From Saccharothrix sp. ALI-22-I (GTDB lineage Bacteria; Actinomycetota; Actinomycetes; Mycobacteriales; Pseudonocardiaceae): a stretch of 64,000 bases of DNA. The notes beneath the pieces were generated by a model. That model worked only from the letters and a program-made list of their open reading frames with translations. It did no database searches and was not told where the DNA came from. Positions within the stretch are counted from its first letter, which is position 1. Every line of letters starts with the position of its first letter. Location: the NCBI RefSeq assembly GCF_001984175.1, contig NZ_MTQP01000063.1, forward strand, positions 186,001-250,000, read 5' to 3'. A program made the position numbers and the translations under genes. Below, in pieces: positions 1 through 8,910 of the stretch.

Positions 1-1
1 T

Positions 2-334
2 GCGTTCGACGGTCCGCCGAACATCGTGCGCGTGCACGGCACGGGTGAGCCGGTGTTCCGCGACGATCCGAGGTTCCCCGAGCTGGTGGCCGGGTTCGGC
101 GACGCGGACGGACCCGCGCTGCGGGCGGTCGTGGTGGTGACCGCGAAGCTGATCAGCGACACCTGTGGGTTCGCTGTGCCGTTCATGGACTACCAAGGGG
201 AACGGACGCTGCACGCGGACTACTTCGGACGCAAGTCCGACGACGAGTTCAACACGTACTGCCAGAGCAAGGACTACAACGCGGTCAGCATGGACGGGCT
301 GCCCGCGCTGCCGCTGCCCCTGCCGCCGCGTTAG
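2..334 (+). CDS. Pyridoxamine 5'-phosphate oxidase family protein, C-terminal part
   Basis: The frame is open from the first bases of the window and ends at a TAG, giving about 110 residues of the C-terminal part; the true start lies upstream of the window. The first residues (FDGPPNIVRVHG) and the following aspartate-rich stretch are typical of FMN-binding split-barrel proteins of the pyridoxamine-phosphate-oxidase superfamily, in which this part closes the barrel and carries a short helical tail. The substrate cannot be told; many actinobacterial members are F420- or FMN-dependent reductases rather than true PdxH. The gene converges on the downstream monooxygenase gene, with about 67 bp between the stops. 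Confidence 0.75.
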   Translation, partial: AFDGPPNIVRVHGTGEPVFRDDPRFPELVAGFGDADGPALRAVVVVTAKLISDTCGFAVPFMDYQGERTLHADYFGRKSDDEFNTYCQSKDYNAVSMDGLPALPLPLPPR

Positions 335-401
335 TCCCTTGGTGTTCGAGGCGGCGTGGTACGGCACCGGACCGCGCCGGCTCGACCGGACCACTGCGCG
401 C

Positions 402-1829
402 TCAGCCGGTGGCGGCGCCGAACCACGTGGGCAGCCGGCCGAGCAGGTCTTGCTGGTCTTCACCGACCCACGCCACGTGGCCGTCCGGCCGCAGCAGCAC
501 GGCGGGCACGTCCAGTTCCTCGCTGACGTCCACGACGTGGTCGACCCGGTCCGCCCAGCCCGCCACCGAGAGCCGGCCGGTCTGGTCGAGCAGCAGCCCG
601 CGGCCGCCGTGCATCAGCCCGTAGAGGCGTCCGCCCTTCAGCGCCACGTCCCGCATCCGCCGGCCGAGCAGTTCGTGGCCCTCGCCGAAGTCGTAGCGGA
701 CCCCGATCGCGGTGATCTTCTCGATCAGGTACCGGTTCACGTCCTCGAAGTCCATCAGCTCGGTCAGCAGCCGACGCACCGCCTGGGCACCCGGCTCGGG
801 GGACATCAGCTCCGCCTGCGCGCGGGTGTTGTCCAGCACGGCGGCGGCCACCGGGTGCCGTTCGGTGTGGTAGCTGTCCAGCAGCGCCTCCGGTGCCCAG
901 CCGTTGATCTCGGCGGCCAGCTTCCAGCCGAGGTTGAACGCGTCCTGGATGCCGAGGTTGAGGCCCTGTCCGCCCATCGGCGGGTGGATGTGCGCCGCGT
1001 CGCCGGCCAGCAGCACCCGACCTACCCGGTACCGCTCGGCCAGCCGGGTGGCGTCGCCGAACCGGGAGAGCCAGCGCGGCGAGTGCACGCCGAAGTCGGT
1101 GCCGGCGACCTCCCGGATCTGTTGCTTCAGCTCGTCCAGGGTCGGCGGGACCGTGCGGTCCTCGGCCACTCCGGCTGCGGGCGCGACGGCGCGGTACACC
1201 CCGTCGCCGATGGGCCCGACGCCGAACCCCTTGTGGGTCTCGCGGGCTTCGGCCACCACGGCCGCCACCGTCTCCGGCGACGCGGTCAACTCCACCTCAC
1301 CCAGCAGCCACTCTTTCCTGGCGGGCTCGCCGGGGAAACCGACGCCGAGCAGCTTGCGCACCGTGCTGCGGCCGCCGTCGCACCCGACGAGGTAGCGAGA
1401 GCGCAGTTGCGTGCCATCGGCCAGCTCGACGGTCACCCCGTCCTCGTCCTGGCTCAGCCCGACCAGTTCGCAGCCGCGCCGGATTTCGGCACCGACCTCG
1501 GTGGCGTGCTCGGTCAGCAGGCGGTCGGTGGTGGTCTGCGGGATGCCGAGGATGTACGGATGCGCGGTGTCCAGCCGGTCCGGCGAGGGCTTGATGATGC
1601 CGGCGAAGAAACCACCGAGCGGGTACTGCCGGCCCAGCGCGAGGAACCGCTCCAGCAGTCCGCGCTGGTCCATCACCTCGACGCTGCGCGCGTGCAGGCC
1701 CAGCGAGCGCTCGATCCTGGTCGGCTCCGCGTCCTTCTCCAGCACGACCACGTGCACGCCGTGCAACCGCAATTCACCGGCCAGCATCATGCCGGTCGGT
1801 CCGCCACCGGCAACGATCACGTCAATCAT
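402..1829 (-). CDS. rox: FAD-dependent rifamycin (rifampin) monooxygenase, Rox type
   Basis: A 475-residue group A flavoprotein monooxygenase. It has the N-terminal FAD-binding Rossmann motif (AGGGPTG, residues 7-13), the DG motif (VGCDGGRSTVRKLLGV) near residue 155 and the second FAD motif (LLAGDAAHIHPP) near residue 280. From memory, the protein matches Streptomyces rifampin monooxygenase Rox over its whole length, including the segments HSPRWLSRFGDATR, IEKITAI and the C-terminal TWFGAATG. Known Rox enzymes hydroxylate rifamycins and linearise the ansa bridge, inactivating the drug. The ATG at 1829 begins the FAD motif and has a GGGGGG ribosome-binding stretch just upstream; the 31 extra in-frame codons further upstream look non-coding. 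An inverted repeat of the rifamycin-associated-element type lies about 95 bp upstream, which supports a rifamycin role. Confidence 0.9.
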   Translation of the reverse strand: MIDVIVAGGGPTGMMLAGELRLHGVHVVVLEKDAEPTRIERSLGLHARSVEVMDQRGLLERFLALGRQYPLGGFFAGIIKPSPDRLDTAHPYILGIPQTTTDRLLTEHATEVGAEIRRGCELVGLSQDEDGVTVELADGTQLRSRYLVGCDGGRSTVRKLLGVGFPGEPARKEWLLGEVELTASPETVAAVVAEARETHKGFGVGPIGDGVYRAVAPAAGVAEDRTVPPTLDELKQQIREVAGTDFGVHSPRWLSRFGDATRLAERYRVGRVLLAGDAAHIHPPMGGQGLNLGIQDAFNLGWKLAAEINGWAPEALLDSYHTERHPVAAAVLDNTRAQAELMSPEPGAQAVRRLLTELMDFEDVNRYLIEKITAIGVRYDFGEGHELLGRRMRDVALKGGRLYGLMHGGRGLLLDQTGRLSVAGWADRVDHVVDVSEELDVPAVLLRPDGHVAWVGEDQQDLLGRLPTWFGAATG

Positions 1830-1924
1830 GAAAACCCCCCATTCGACAACGCTGTATTTCGACGTCCCGCAAGACCCTGATTTCCGCAGGTACCGGCTTC
1901 GGCCGGAGATTCTGCAGCACAACC

Positions 1925-1945
1925 GGGGTCTTGCGGCAAGACCCC
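1925..1945 (-). promoter_or_regulatory. Rifamycin-associated element (RAE)-type inverted repeat upstream of rox
   Basis: A perfect palindrome with 10-bp arms GGGGTCTTGC and GCAAGACCCC around a single G. It matches the known RAE consensus (a G-run, CTTGCGGCAAG, a C-run) found upstream of rifamycin-inactivating genes in actinomycetes and linked to rifamycin-induced expression. It sits about 95 bp before the rox start. A second partial copy of one arm (GCAAGACCC) lies at about 1869-1877, nearer the gene. Confidence 0.85.
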
Positions 1946-1967
1946 CTGTGCGCTATAAGTTGAGAGT

Positions 1968-1993
1968 GGCAAGGAGTGGGCAACCTCCTTGCC
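1968..1993 (+). terminator. Hairpin with T-rich tail in the rox/NADAR divergent region
   Basis: A 9-bp perfect stem (GGCAAGGAG / CTCCTTGCC) with an 8-nt loop, followed on the + strand by a T-rich run (TTTGCTTTTGTCTTTTG). This is the shape of an intrinsic terminator, which is rare in so GC-rich a genome. It lies between divergent genes, about 55 bp before the NADAR start, so it would end or attenuate transcription entering that gene rather than close an upstream gene. Confidence 0.5.
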
Positions 1994-2049
1994 TTTGCTT
2001 TTGTCTTTTGTGGTCCGCTGTGCGGTTGTCGTGTGACATCGTCTGCGCC

Positions 2050-2553
2050 GTGACGGACTACGTGTTCTTCTGGAAGCCCGAAGGGGTGCCGGGCGCGCCG
2101 GTCGGCGCGGAATGCCTGAGCCAGTGGTGGGAAGGGCCGTTCACGGTGGACGGGCGGACCTACCGGACCGCCGAGCACTTCATGATGTGCGGCAAGGCGC
2201 TGCTGTTCGGCGACGAGGACACCGCCGCCCGGGTGCTCGCGGCATCCACGCCCGGCGAGGCCAGGTCGCTGGGCCAGCAGGTGCGGGGGTTCGACGAAGG
2301 CACGTGGGTGGCCAATCGGCTCGACGTCGTGGTGCGCGGGAACCTGGCGAAGTTCGGTGCGCACGACGACGCGCGCGAGTACCTGCTGGGCACCGGGGAC
2401 CGGGTGTTGGTGGAGGCGAGCCCGCTGGACCGGATCTGGGGCATCGGGTTGGCCGCGGACGACGAGCGCGCGGCCGACCCGAGCACCTGGTTGGGCCTGA
2501 ACCTGCTCGGTCAGGCCCTGATGGACGTGCGGGACCGGCTCAGACGAGGGTGA
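2050..2553 (+). CDS. NADAR (YbiA-like) family protein
   Basis: A 167-residue single-domain protein. It shows the NADAR signature: an N-terminal FFWKPE-type strand, LSQWWEGPFTVDGRTYRTAEHFMM, and a C-terminal DRIWGIGLAADD...TWLGLNLLG segment. Family members include YbiA-type N-glycosidases that hydrolyse phosphorylated riboflavin-pathway intermediates, and NADAR proteins that remove ADP-ribose-type modifications from nucleic acids or nucleotides. Which reaction applies here is not visible. The GTG at 2050 starts the conserved domain. The long frame continuing upstream is the antisense shadow of rox. The 3' end overlaps the end of the opposite-strand oxidoreductase fragment by 14 bp. Confidence 0.85.
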   Translation: MTDYVFFWKPEGVPGAPVGAECLSQWWEGPFTVDGRTYRTAEHFMMCGKALLFGDEDTAARVLAASTPGEARSLGQQVRGFDEGTWVANRLDVVVRGNLAKFGAHDDAREYLLGTGDRVLVEASPLDRIWGIGLAADDERAADPSTWLGLNLLGQALMDVRDRLRRG

Positions 2554-2893
2554 GCACGATCTTGCCGCGGGTGTGGCCGGAGTCGATCAGCTCGTGGGCC
2601 TTGGCGGCTTCGGCCAGCGGCAGCACGGAGTCCAGTTCGGGGCGCAGCGCGCCGTTCTCGGCGAGTTCGGCCAGGGCGAGCAGACCCTGCCGGTCCGGTT
2701 CGACCAGCAGGACGGCGGTGCGCACGCGAGTGCCCGCGGCCTCGACCAGCTGGTCGTAGCCGTTGCCGAGGATGGTCACCACGATGCCGCCGTCCTTGAC
2801 GGTGGGCACGGAGCGGGCCGCGAGGTCGCCGCCGACGGTGTCGAACACGACGTCCACGTCCCGCACCGCGTCGGCGAAGTCGACCGCCGTGTA
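2540..2893 (-). pseudogene. C-terminal half of an NADP-dependent quinone/zinc-type oxidoreductase (MDR family)
   Basis: About 117 residues from YTAVDFADAVRDVDVVFDTVGGD to the C-terminal TRGKIVLTLV, which is the cofactor-domain second half and catalytic-fold tail of a medium-chain dehydrogenase/reductase. The whole N-terminal part (substrate domain and nucleotide-binding AAAGGVG motif) is absent; upstream of TAC at 2891-2893 the frame reads into the hrpA promoter region. The missing part, ending exactly at the preceding position (GADEVVD), is on the + strand at 17741-18325. If the DNA from about 2894 to 18326 were flipped, the two halves would join into one minus-strand gene. It is probably not translated usefully. 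Confidence 0.8.
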
Positions 2894-2994
2894 GCGTCGG
2901 ACCGGCTCGCCGCCCGGCACCTTCCCGACTCGTCCTGTCGCCCATCCGATAATCGGCGGCCCCACCGGTCCGGCCCCGATATCCTTGACCCCAA

Positions 2995-5900
2995 ATGAAC
3001 ACGATGTCGCACGCTGACCTGCGCAAACGCCTGTCCGAACTCATGTCGCGGGACCAGCGGAGGCTGGAACGCAGGCTCGACGGCGCACGCAAGGTCCGCG
3101 ACGACACGGCCCGCGACGCCGTCCTGGCCGGGATCGAAGCCGAGATCGAGGCCGCCGAGCTGCGCGTGGCGCTGCGCCGCGAGGCCGTGCCGAAGATCAC
3201 CTACCCGGCCGAGCTGCCCGTCAGCAACCGCAAGGACGACATCGCCGCGCTCATCCGCGACCACCAGGTCGTGATCGTGGCCGGCGAGACCGGCTCCGGC
3301 AAGACCACCCAGCTGCCCAAGATCTGCCTCGAACTCGGCCGCGGCGTGCTCGGCCAGATCGGCCACACCCAGCCCCGCCGCCTCGCCGCCCGCACCGTCG
3401 CCGAACGCGTCGCCCAGGAGCTGGACACCGAACTGGGCAGCGCGATCGGCTACAAGGTCCGGTTCACCGACCAGTCCGGCGAGGACACCCTGGTCAAGCT
3501 CATGACCGACGGCATCCTGCTGGCCGAGCTGCAGACCGACCGGATGCTGTCGCGCTACGACACGATCATCATCGACGAGGCCCACGAACGCAGCCTCAAC
3601 GTCGACTTCCTGCTCGGCTACCTCAAACAGCTCCTGCCGCGCCGCCCCGACCTCAAGGTCGTCATCACCTCCGCGACCATCGACCCGCAGCGGTTCTCCC
3701 GCCACTTCGGCGACGCCCCGATCATCGAGGTCTCCGGCCGCACCTACCCCGTCGAGGTCCGCTACCGGCCGATCGTGGACCCCGACGACCCGGACGCCGA
3801 CCCCGACCGCGACCAGACCCAGGCCGTCTGCGACGCCGTGCGCGAACTGCAGGCCGAGGGACCCGGCGACGTGCTGGTGTTCCTGTCCGGCGAACGCGAG
3901 ATCCGCGACACCGCCGACGCCCTGGCCGCCCTGGAGCTGCGCAACACCGAGATCCTGCCGCTGTACGCGCGGCTGTCGTTCGGCGAGCAGCACCGCGTGT
4001 TCCAGCCGCACACCGCCCGCCGCGTCGTGCTCGCCACCAACGTCGCCGAGACATCGCTGACCGTGCCCGGCATCAAGTACGTCGTGGACCCCGGCACGGC
4101 CCGCATCTCCCGCTACAGCCACCGCCTCAAGGTGCAGCGGCTGCCGATCGAACCGGTCTCCCAGGCCTCGGCCAACCAGCGCAAGGGCCGCTGCGGCCGG
4201 GTGTCGGAGGGCATCTGCGTCCGCCTCTACAGCGAGGACGACTTCGACGCGCGCCCGGAGTTCACCGACCCGGAGATCCTGCGCACCAACCTGGCCTCGG
4301 TCATCCTGCAGATGACCTCCATCGGCCTGGGCGACATCGCCGCGTTCCCGTTCATCGACCCGCCCGAGGCCCGCAACATCAACGACGGCGTGCAGCTGCT
4401 GCAGGAACTGGGCGCGCTGCTGCCCGCCGAGCAGAAGCTCACCCCGCTGGGCCGCAAACTCGCCCAGCTCCCCGTCGACCCGCGCCTGGCGCGCATGGTG
4501 ATCGAGGCCGACCGCAACGGCTGTGTCCGCGAGGTCATGGTCATCGCCGCCGCGCTGTCCATCCAGGACCCGCGCGAACGGCCGTCGGACAAGCAGCAGG
4601 CCGCCGACGAGTTCCACGGCCGGTTCAAGGACCCGGAGTCGGACTTCACCGCGTTCCTCAACCTGTGGCAGTACGTGCGCGAGCAGCAGAAGGCGCTGTC
4701 GTCCAACCAGTTCCGCCGGCTGTGCCGCAACGAGTTCCTCAACTACCTGCGCGTGCGCGAGTGGCAGGACATCTACCAGCAGCTGCGGCAGGTCGCGAAA
4801 ACCCTCGGCGTGCACGTCAACGACCAGCCCGCCGACCCGCGCAACGTGCACATCTCGCTGCTGTCCGGGCTGCTGTCCCACATCGGCGTCAAGGACGTCC
4901 CCAAGCGCGATCCGGGCAAGCGCGCCGCCACCGAGTACCTGGGCGCCCGCAACGCGAAGTTCGCGATCTTCCCCGGCTCCGCGCTGTTCCGCAAACCACC
5001 CCAGTGGGTCATGGCCGCCGAACTCGTCGAGACCTCCCGGCTGTGGGGCCGCACCGTCGCCAAGATCGAACCCGAGTGGGCCGAGAACCTGGCCGGACAC
5101 CTCGTCAAACGCACCTACAGCGAACCCCACTGGGAAGCCAAGCGCGGCTCCGTCGTCGCCCTGGAGAAGGTCACGCTCTACGGCGTGCCGATCGTGGCGT
5201 CCCGCAAGGTCAACTACGGGCGCATCGACCCCGAGCTGTCCCGCGAGCTGTTCATCCGGCACGCCCTGGTGCAGGGGGAGTGGACCACCCACCACAAGTT
5301 CTTCCACCACAACCGGGAACTGCTCGCCGAGGTCGAGGAACTGGAGAACCGGGCGCGGCGCCGCGACATCGTCGTGGACGACGAGACCCTCTACGACTTC
5401 TACGACCAGCGCGTGCCCGCCGACATCGTCTCCGCCCGGCACTTCGACACCTGGTGGAAGAAGGCCCGCCACACCGAGCCCGACCTGCTCACCTTCGACA
5501 AGGCGATGCTGGTCAACGACCGCGCCGCAGTCACCCCCGACGCCTACCCCGACGAACTGCGCCGCGGCGGGCTCAGCCTGCCGCTGACCTACCGGTTCGA
5601 ACCCGGCACCGCCGTCGACGGCGTCACCGTCCGCCTCCCGCTGCCCGCGCTGACCACCCTGCCCGACGACTCGCTGTCCTGGCAGATCCCCGGTCTGCGC
5701 ACCGAACTCGTCGTCGCGCTCATCCGGTCACTGCCCAAACCGCTGCGCCGCAACTTCGTGCCCGTGCCCGACGTCGCCGCCGCCGCACTGGCCGGCATCG
5801 CCACCGACGAACCGCTGCTGCCCGCGCTGGAACGCCAACTGCGCACGTTGACCGGCGTCGTCGTGCCCCGCGACCAGTGGCAGCTCGACCAGGTGCCCGA

Positions 5901-6897
5901 ACACCTCAAGCTCACCTTCCAGATCGTCGACGAGAACGACCGCGAACTCGCCCAGGGCAAGGACCTCGCCGCGCTCAAGGCCAAGCTCCAAGGCCAGCTG
6001 CGGGCCACCCTCGCCGCCGCCGCGAGCAACCTCGCCCGCACCGGCCTGACCACGTGGACCATCGGCGACCTGCCCCGCACGGTGCAGCGGCAGCGGTCCG
6101 GGATCGTCGTCACCGCCTACCCCGCGCTGGTCGACAAGGGCGACACGGTCGCGGTGGAAATCCTCGACACACCCGGACGGCAACGCCAGGCCATGTGGCG
6201 CGGCACCCGCCGACTGCTGCTGCTCAACGTGCCCTCCCCGGTCAAGACCCTGCAACGCGGCCTCAACAACGCCGAGAAACTCGCCCTCACCCGCAACCCG
6301 CACGGCGGCGTGGCCCCGCTGCTCGCCGACTGCATTTCCGCCGCCGTCGACAAACTCCTGCGCGACGCCGGCGGACCCGTGTGGGACGAGGCCGCGTTCA
6401 CCAAGCTCACCGACCACGTCCGCCGCGGCCTGGGCGAGACCACGTTCGACGTGGTGCACAAGGTCCGCCGGGTGCTGGAGGCCGCGCAGGACGTCGAACT
6501 GCGGATCAACGGGGTGCGCGGCGCGGTGTTCGACGAATCGCTGGCCGACATCCGCGCCCAGCTCACCGGACTGGTGCACAACGGTTTCGTCACCGAGGCC
6601 GGCGCCGACCGGCTCGCCGACGTGCACCGCTACCTGCAGGGCATGGCGCGACGGCTGGAGAAGCTGACCGAGAACGTCCGCCGCGACCAGGAGTGGATGG
6701 ACCGCGTCCACGCCGTCCACTCCGAGTACCGCGCACTGCGCGCCTCCCTGCCCGCCGACGAACCGCACGAGGAGCTCGACGAGGTGCGGTGGATGATCGA
6801 GGAACTGCGGCTGAGCTACTTCGCCCAGACCATCGGCACCCGCTACACCGTCTCCGACAAACGCATCTTCAAAGCCCTCGACGCCGTTCCCCGCTGA
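2995..6897 (+). CDS. hrpA: ATP-dependent RNA helicase HrpA
   Basis: A 1300-residue DEAH-box helicase of the length typical for bacterial HrpA. Walker A (GETGSGKTT) is at residues 97-105, DEAH near 194, SAT (VITSATID) near 223, then the helicase C-terminal, winged-helix and OB-fold regions, followed by the HrpA-specific C-terminal extension. HrpA in other bacteria unwinds RNA and rescues stalled or collided ribosomes on mRNA. The ATG at 2995 is in-frame and followed by a basic helical N-terminus; an alternative ATG lies three codons later. The gene stands alone, between the oxidoreductase fragment and a convergent MarR gene. Confidence 0.95.
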   Translation: MNTMSHADLRKRLSELMSRDQRRLERRLDGARKVRDDTARDAVLAGIEAEIEAAELRVALRREAVPKITYPAELPVSNRKDDIAALIRDHQVVIVAGETGSGKTTQLPKICLELGRGVLGQIGHTQPRRLAARTVAERVAQELDTELGSAIGYKVRFTDQSGEDTLVKLMTDGILLAELQTDRMLSRYDTIIIDEAHERSLNVDFLLGYLKQLLPRRPDLKVVITSATIDPQRFSRHFGDAPIIEVSGRTYPVEVRYRPIVDPDDPDADPDRDQTQAVCDAVRELQAEGPGDVLVFLSGEREIRDTADALAALELRNTEILPLYARLSFGEQHRVFQPHTARRVVLATNVAETSLTVPGIKYVVDPGTARISRYSHRLKVQRLPIEPVSQASANQRKGRCGRVSEGICVRLYSEDDFDARPEFTDPEILRTNLASVILQMTSIGLGDIAAFPFIDPPEARNINDGVQLLQELGALLPAEQKLTPLGRKLAQLPVDPRLARMVIEADRNGCVREVMVIAAALSIQDPRERPSDKQQAADEFHGRFKDPESDFTAFLNLWQYVREQQKALSSNQFRRLCRNEFLNYLRVREWQDIYQQLRQVAKTLGVHVNDQPADPRNVHISLLSGLLSHIGVKDVPKRDPGKRAATEYLGARNAKFAIFPGSALFRKPPQWVMAAELVETSRLWGRTVAKIEPEWAENLAGHLVKRTYSEPHWEAKRGSVVALEKVTLYGVPIVASRKVNYGRIDPELSRELFIRHALVQGEWTTHHKFFHHNRELLAEVEELENRARRRDIVVDDETLYDFYDQRVPADIVSARHFDTWWKKARHTEPDLLTFDKAMLVNDRAAVTPDAYPDELRRGGLSLPLTYRFEPGTAVDGVTVRLPLPALTTLPDDSLSWQIPGLRTELVVALIRSLPKPLRRNFVPVPDVAAAALAGIATDEPLLPALERQLRTLTGVVVPRDQWQLDQVPEHLKLTFQIVDENDRELAQGKDLAALKAKLQGQLRATLAAAASNLARTGLTTWTIGDLPRTVQRQRSGIVVTAYPALVDKGDTVAVEILDTPGRQRQAMWRGTRRLLLLNVPSPVKTLQRGLNNAEKLALTRNPHGGVAPLLADCISAAVDKLLRDAGGPVWDEAAFTKLTDHVRRGLGETTFDVVHKVRRVLEAAQDVELRINGVRGAVFDESLADIRAQLTGLVHNGFVTEAGADRLADVHRYLQGMARRLEKLTENVRRDQEWMDRVHAVHSEYRALRASLPADEPHEELDEVRWMIEELRLSYFAQTIGTRYTVSDKRIFKALDAVPR

Positions 6898-6942
6898 CCG
6901 CACCCGCGGAAAGCGGGCCGCGGCCCGTGCGGCCGGGTCGTC

Positions 6943-7425
6943 CTAGTCGCCGGCCAACTCCTCCGTCGCCGTGCGGCCCAACTCCGCCGTCCGGCGCAGG
7001 AAGTCGGCCAGCAACGCCAGCTCCGCCTCGCTGTAGCCCTCGAACAGGCCGTCCAGCGCCGAGTTCATCCCCGCGTACAACCCGAACAACTCGGCGTTGC
7101 GGTCCTTCAACGCGCGCACCGTCACCGCCCGCCGGTCCGCCGCCTGCGGATCACGCTCGCGCGTCACCCACCCCGCCCGCTGCAACCGGTCCAGGATGCC
7201 GGTCAACGTCGCCGGGTGCAGCCCCGCCCGCCGCGCCAACTCGCCCGGCGTCATCGGTCCGTGCTCCAGCACCAGCTCCAGGCAGTCCAGATCGACGTCC
7301 TTGAGCTCCAGCCGCCGTGAGACCTGGTGGTTGAGCAGCGACAACTGGTTGCGCAGCTCGCGCAGCGCGTCCTTGATGACCGTCACCGTCCGCCGCCGGT
7401 CCCGCCCAGGACTTGTGGAACTCAT
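6943..7425 (-). CDS. MarR-family transcriptional regulator
   Basis: A 160-residue winged-helix regulator. The HTH runs through DLDCLELVLEHGPMTPGELARRAG and the recognition helix HPATLTGILDRLQRAGWV, followed by the wing with ERDPQAADRRAVTV, a classic MarR DxRxxxV wing. N- and C-terminal helices would form the dimer interface. It faces away from the TIR-bounded element upstream of it. The ATG start at 7425 lies inside an ATACG/CGTAT inverted repeat, so autorepression is likely. The ligand and other targets are unknown. Confidence 0.9.
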   Translation of the reverse strand: MSSTSPGRDRRRTVTVIKDALRELRNQLSLLNHQVSRRLELKDVDLDCLELVLEHGPMTPGELARRAGLHPATLTGILDRLQRAGWVTRERDPQAADRRAVTVRALKDRNAELFGLYAGMNSALDGLFEGYSEAELALLADFLRRTAELGRTATEELAGD

Positions 7426-7443
7426 ACGATATGGTCTCCGTAT
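7424..7443. promoter_or_regulatory. Inverted repeat at the marR start, probable operator
   Basis: ATACG and CGTAT arms separated by 10 bp overlap the marR start codon. The spacing, about two helical turns end to end, suits a MarR dimer, and the position would block transcription or translation of marR. This is inferred from position and symmetry only. Confidence 0.45.
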
Positions 7444-7510
7444 CTTATCCGACGCACACGGAGTCTAACCGGGAGGCTGGCAGGGCCCGGCCGGCCGTCA
7501 GGATCTGCGA

Positions 7511-7536
7511 CGGCTAGCCCCAATTCCAGTGACTTA
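7511..7536 (+). repeat. Left terminal inverted repeat
   Basis: 26-bp repeat beginning CGGCTAGCCCCAATT; it differs from the right copy at one position (T versus A at the 15th base). Confidence 0.85.
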
Positions 7537-7632
7537 AGCAGTTTTCGCAGCTCAGGCCGATTTCGACCCCGGCCGGGCGGTGACGAGTCGGCTGACCTCA
7601 GCAATCTTGTACTGCTTGACCTTCGGCGACTT

Positions 7633-8499
7633 CTACAGGCCGCCCACTCGCTTGTTCATCGTGTCGAGTGTCGGCCAAGGAGGACCGTCGTGCAGCGCGC
7701 GCAGAAATTCTTCTCCGAACAGCCTCCCATTCGGAAACTCGTCGCCAAGTTCCCAACGCCACGCTGCGACCATCGCGAGGACGAGCTGTCGGCACTCGTC
7801 CAGCAGCCCTTGGTCGATGTTCGGGTAGTGCTCGCAGACCGCCTCGGGAACATGGGCGAGGTCGAACTCGACGGGTCCACGGCAGCACGTCTCGAGGTCG
7901 ATGAACAACGGGCCGTTTTTCGTGCTGAGCACATTGCCTGGATGCGGCTCGCCGTGGAGCAGCTGCTCCACGGCGCCGCGCTCCTCGATCGCTCGTCGCA
8001 GGCTTGCCAGTCTACCGCTGAGGAAGACGCGGTCTGCGTCGGCGAGTTCCGGCGAGCGATCCGGGTCGGCAACGACTTCTTCCGCCTCCGTGATCCGGTC
8101 CGTGAACCGTGGGCTCGGCACATCGACCTTGCGCATGCCGACGTGCAGCAGTTCCAGCGCCTTGGCGCAGTCGACTGGTGAGACGTGAGGTGTCACGGGC
8201 TCGTAGTAGGTCCACAGCGTCACTGTGAAGCCATCGCGCGTGTACACACGCGGGTCCGCCCGAGGCTCCAAGGGGCACACCGGGCATCCGACCTCGGCGA
8301 GCCGCTGAGCGAGCTCGACTTCGAACTGCGCAACCTCTTGTCCCACAGGGGCGACCCGGGCAAAGACGTCGCATGGCGTCAGCCGCAGTGCCAGCTTGTT
8401 CGAGTTGTGGAGCACGGTTGCGCCGCTGACCGGCAGGCCGAGCGATGCGGCGGCCGAAGTCGCAGCCGCCATCGCACGCGTAACGTCGGACATCTCCAT
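7633..8499 (-). CDS. Aminoglycoside phosphotransferase (APH)-fold kinase
   Basis: About 288 residues with the APH/choline-kinase fold. The catalytic-loop motif LLHGEPHPGNVL is the HGDxHxxN motif with E in place of D, and FIDLETC is the metal-binding equivalent of DFG. N-terminal strands with LALRLTPCDVFARV correspond to the nucleotide-binding lobe. Family members phosphorylate antibiotics, sugars or small alcohols; the substrate here is unknown. Whether the Asp-to-Glu change in the catalytic motif affects activity is unclear, although HGE variants occur in the superfamily. The start is uncertain: ATG at 8499 is used here, with GTG at 8517 and ATG at 8493 as alternatives. The gene lies inside the TIR-bounded element and is less GC-rich than its neighbours, which suggests transfer. 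Confidence 0.8.
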   Translation of the reverse strand: MEMSDVTRAMAAATSAAASLGLPVSGATVLHNSNKLALRLTPCDVFARVAPVGQEVAQFEVELAQRLAEVGCPVCPLEPRADPRVYTRDGFTVTLWTYYEPVTPHVSPVDCAKALELLHVGMRKVDVPSPRFTDRITEAEEVVADPDRSPELADADRVFLSGRLASLRRAIEERGAVEQLLHGEPHPGNVLSTKNGPLFIDLETCCRGPVEFDLAHVPEAVCEHYPNIDQGLLDECRQLVLAMVAAWRWELGDEFPNGRLFGEEFLRALHDGPPWPTLDTMNKRVGGL

Positions 8500-8694
8500 T
8501 CTCAAATCTTGGCACACTGGCCGCCGGTAGTCTCCTCGATTTCTGCGTCTGGCGCGCGAACACCTGAACGGGAGAAGTCATTCAGTGGCTCGATGGGAAC
8601 GTTTCCCGGCGATCACGGAAGTGGTTATCGTAACAACATCACTCCAGGGTGGTGGGAACGTTTGGCGAGAGCCGACTACGGATTTTGAAAGGCC

Positions 8695-8883
8695 ATGGTT
8701 GATCGTGCGGTTCTCGGCGTGTCCTGCGTGGTCGTGATCGGCGTTTGGTCTACGCAGGAGTACGGCATCGACCACCTGGCCGCGATCGTGAAGAACCGGC
8801 TCAAACGGATCCAGTACCGACCCGACCTGATCGACGCCTTCTTCGCTCATGCCGGACTGAACCTCGAATCAGAACCGCCGTAA
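8695..8883 (+). CDS. Small ORF, possible transposase C-terminal remnant
   Basis: A 62-codon ORF inside the TIR-bounded element, transcribed toward the right repeat. It contains a basic helical segment (AIVKNRLKRIQYRPDLIDAFF). I do not recognise a family with confidence. Its place beside the terminal repeat and its basic composition would fit the last part of a transposase left after deletion. It may equally be non-coding. The 8500-8694 stretch upstream holds a GTTATCGTAAC palindrome and repeated GGGAACGTTT but no other gene. Confidence 0.3.
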   Translation: MVDRAVLGVSCVVVIGVWSTQEYGIDHLAAIVKNRLKRIQYRPDLIDAFFAHAGLNLESEPP

Positions 8884-8910
8884 TGCCAGCGTTTCAACAC
8901 CTGTAGCCGC

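Noticed and set aside
2776..7304. Very long overlapping reading frames on both strands across hrpA (up to ~900 codons)
   Set aside because: They are antisense or off-frame shadows caused by high GC in third codon positions. Their translations are low-complexity Arg/Gly/Ala/Pro with no domain, while hrpA has all helicase motifs.
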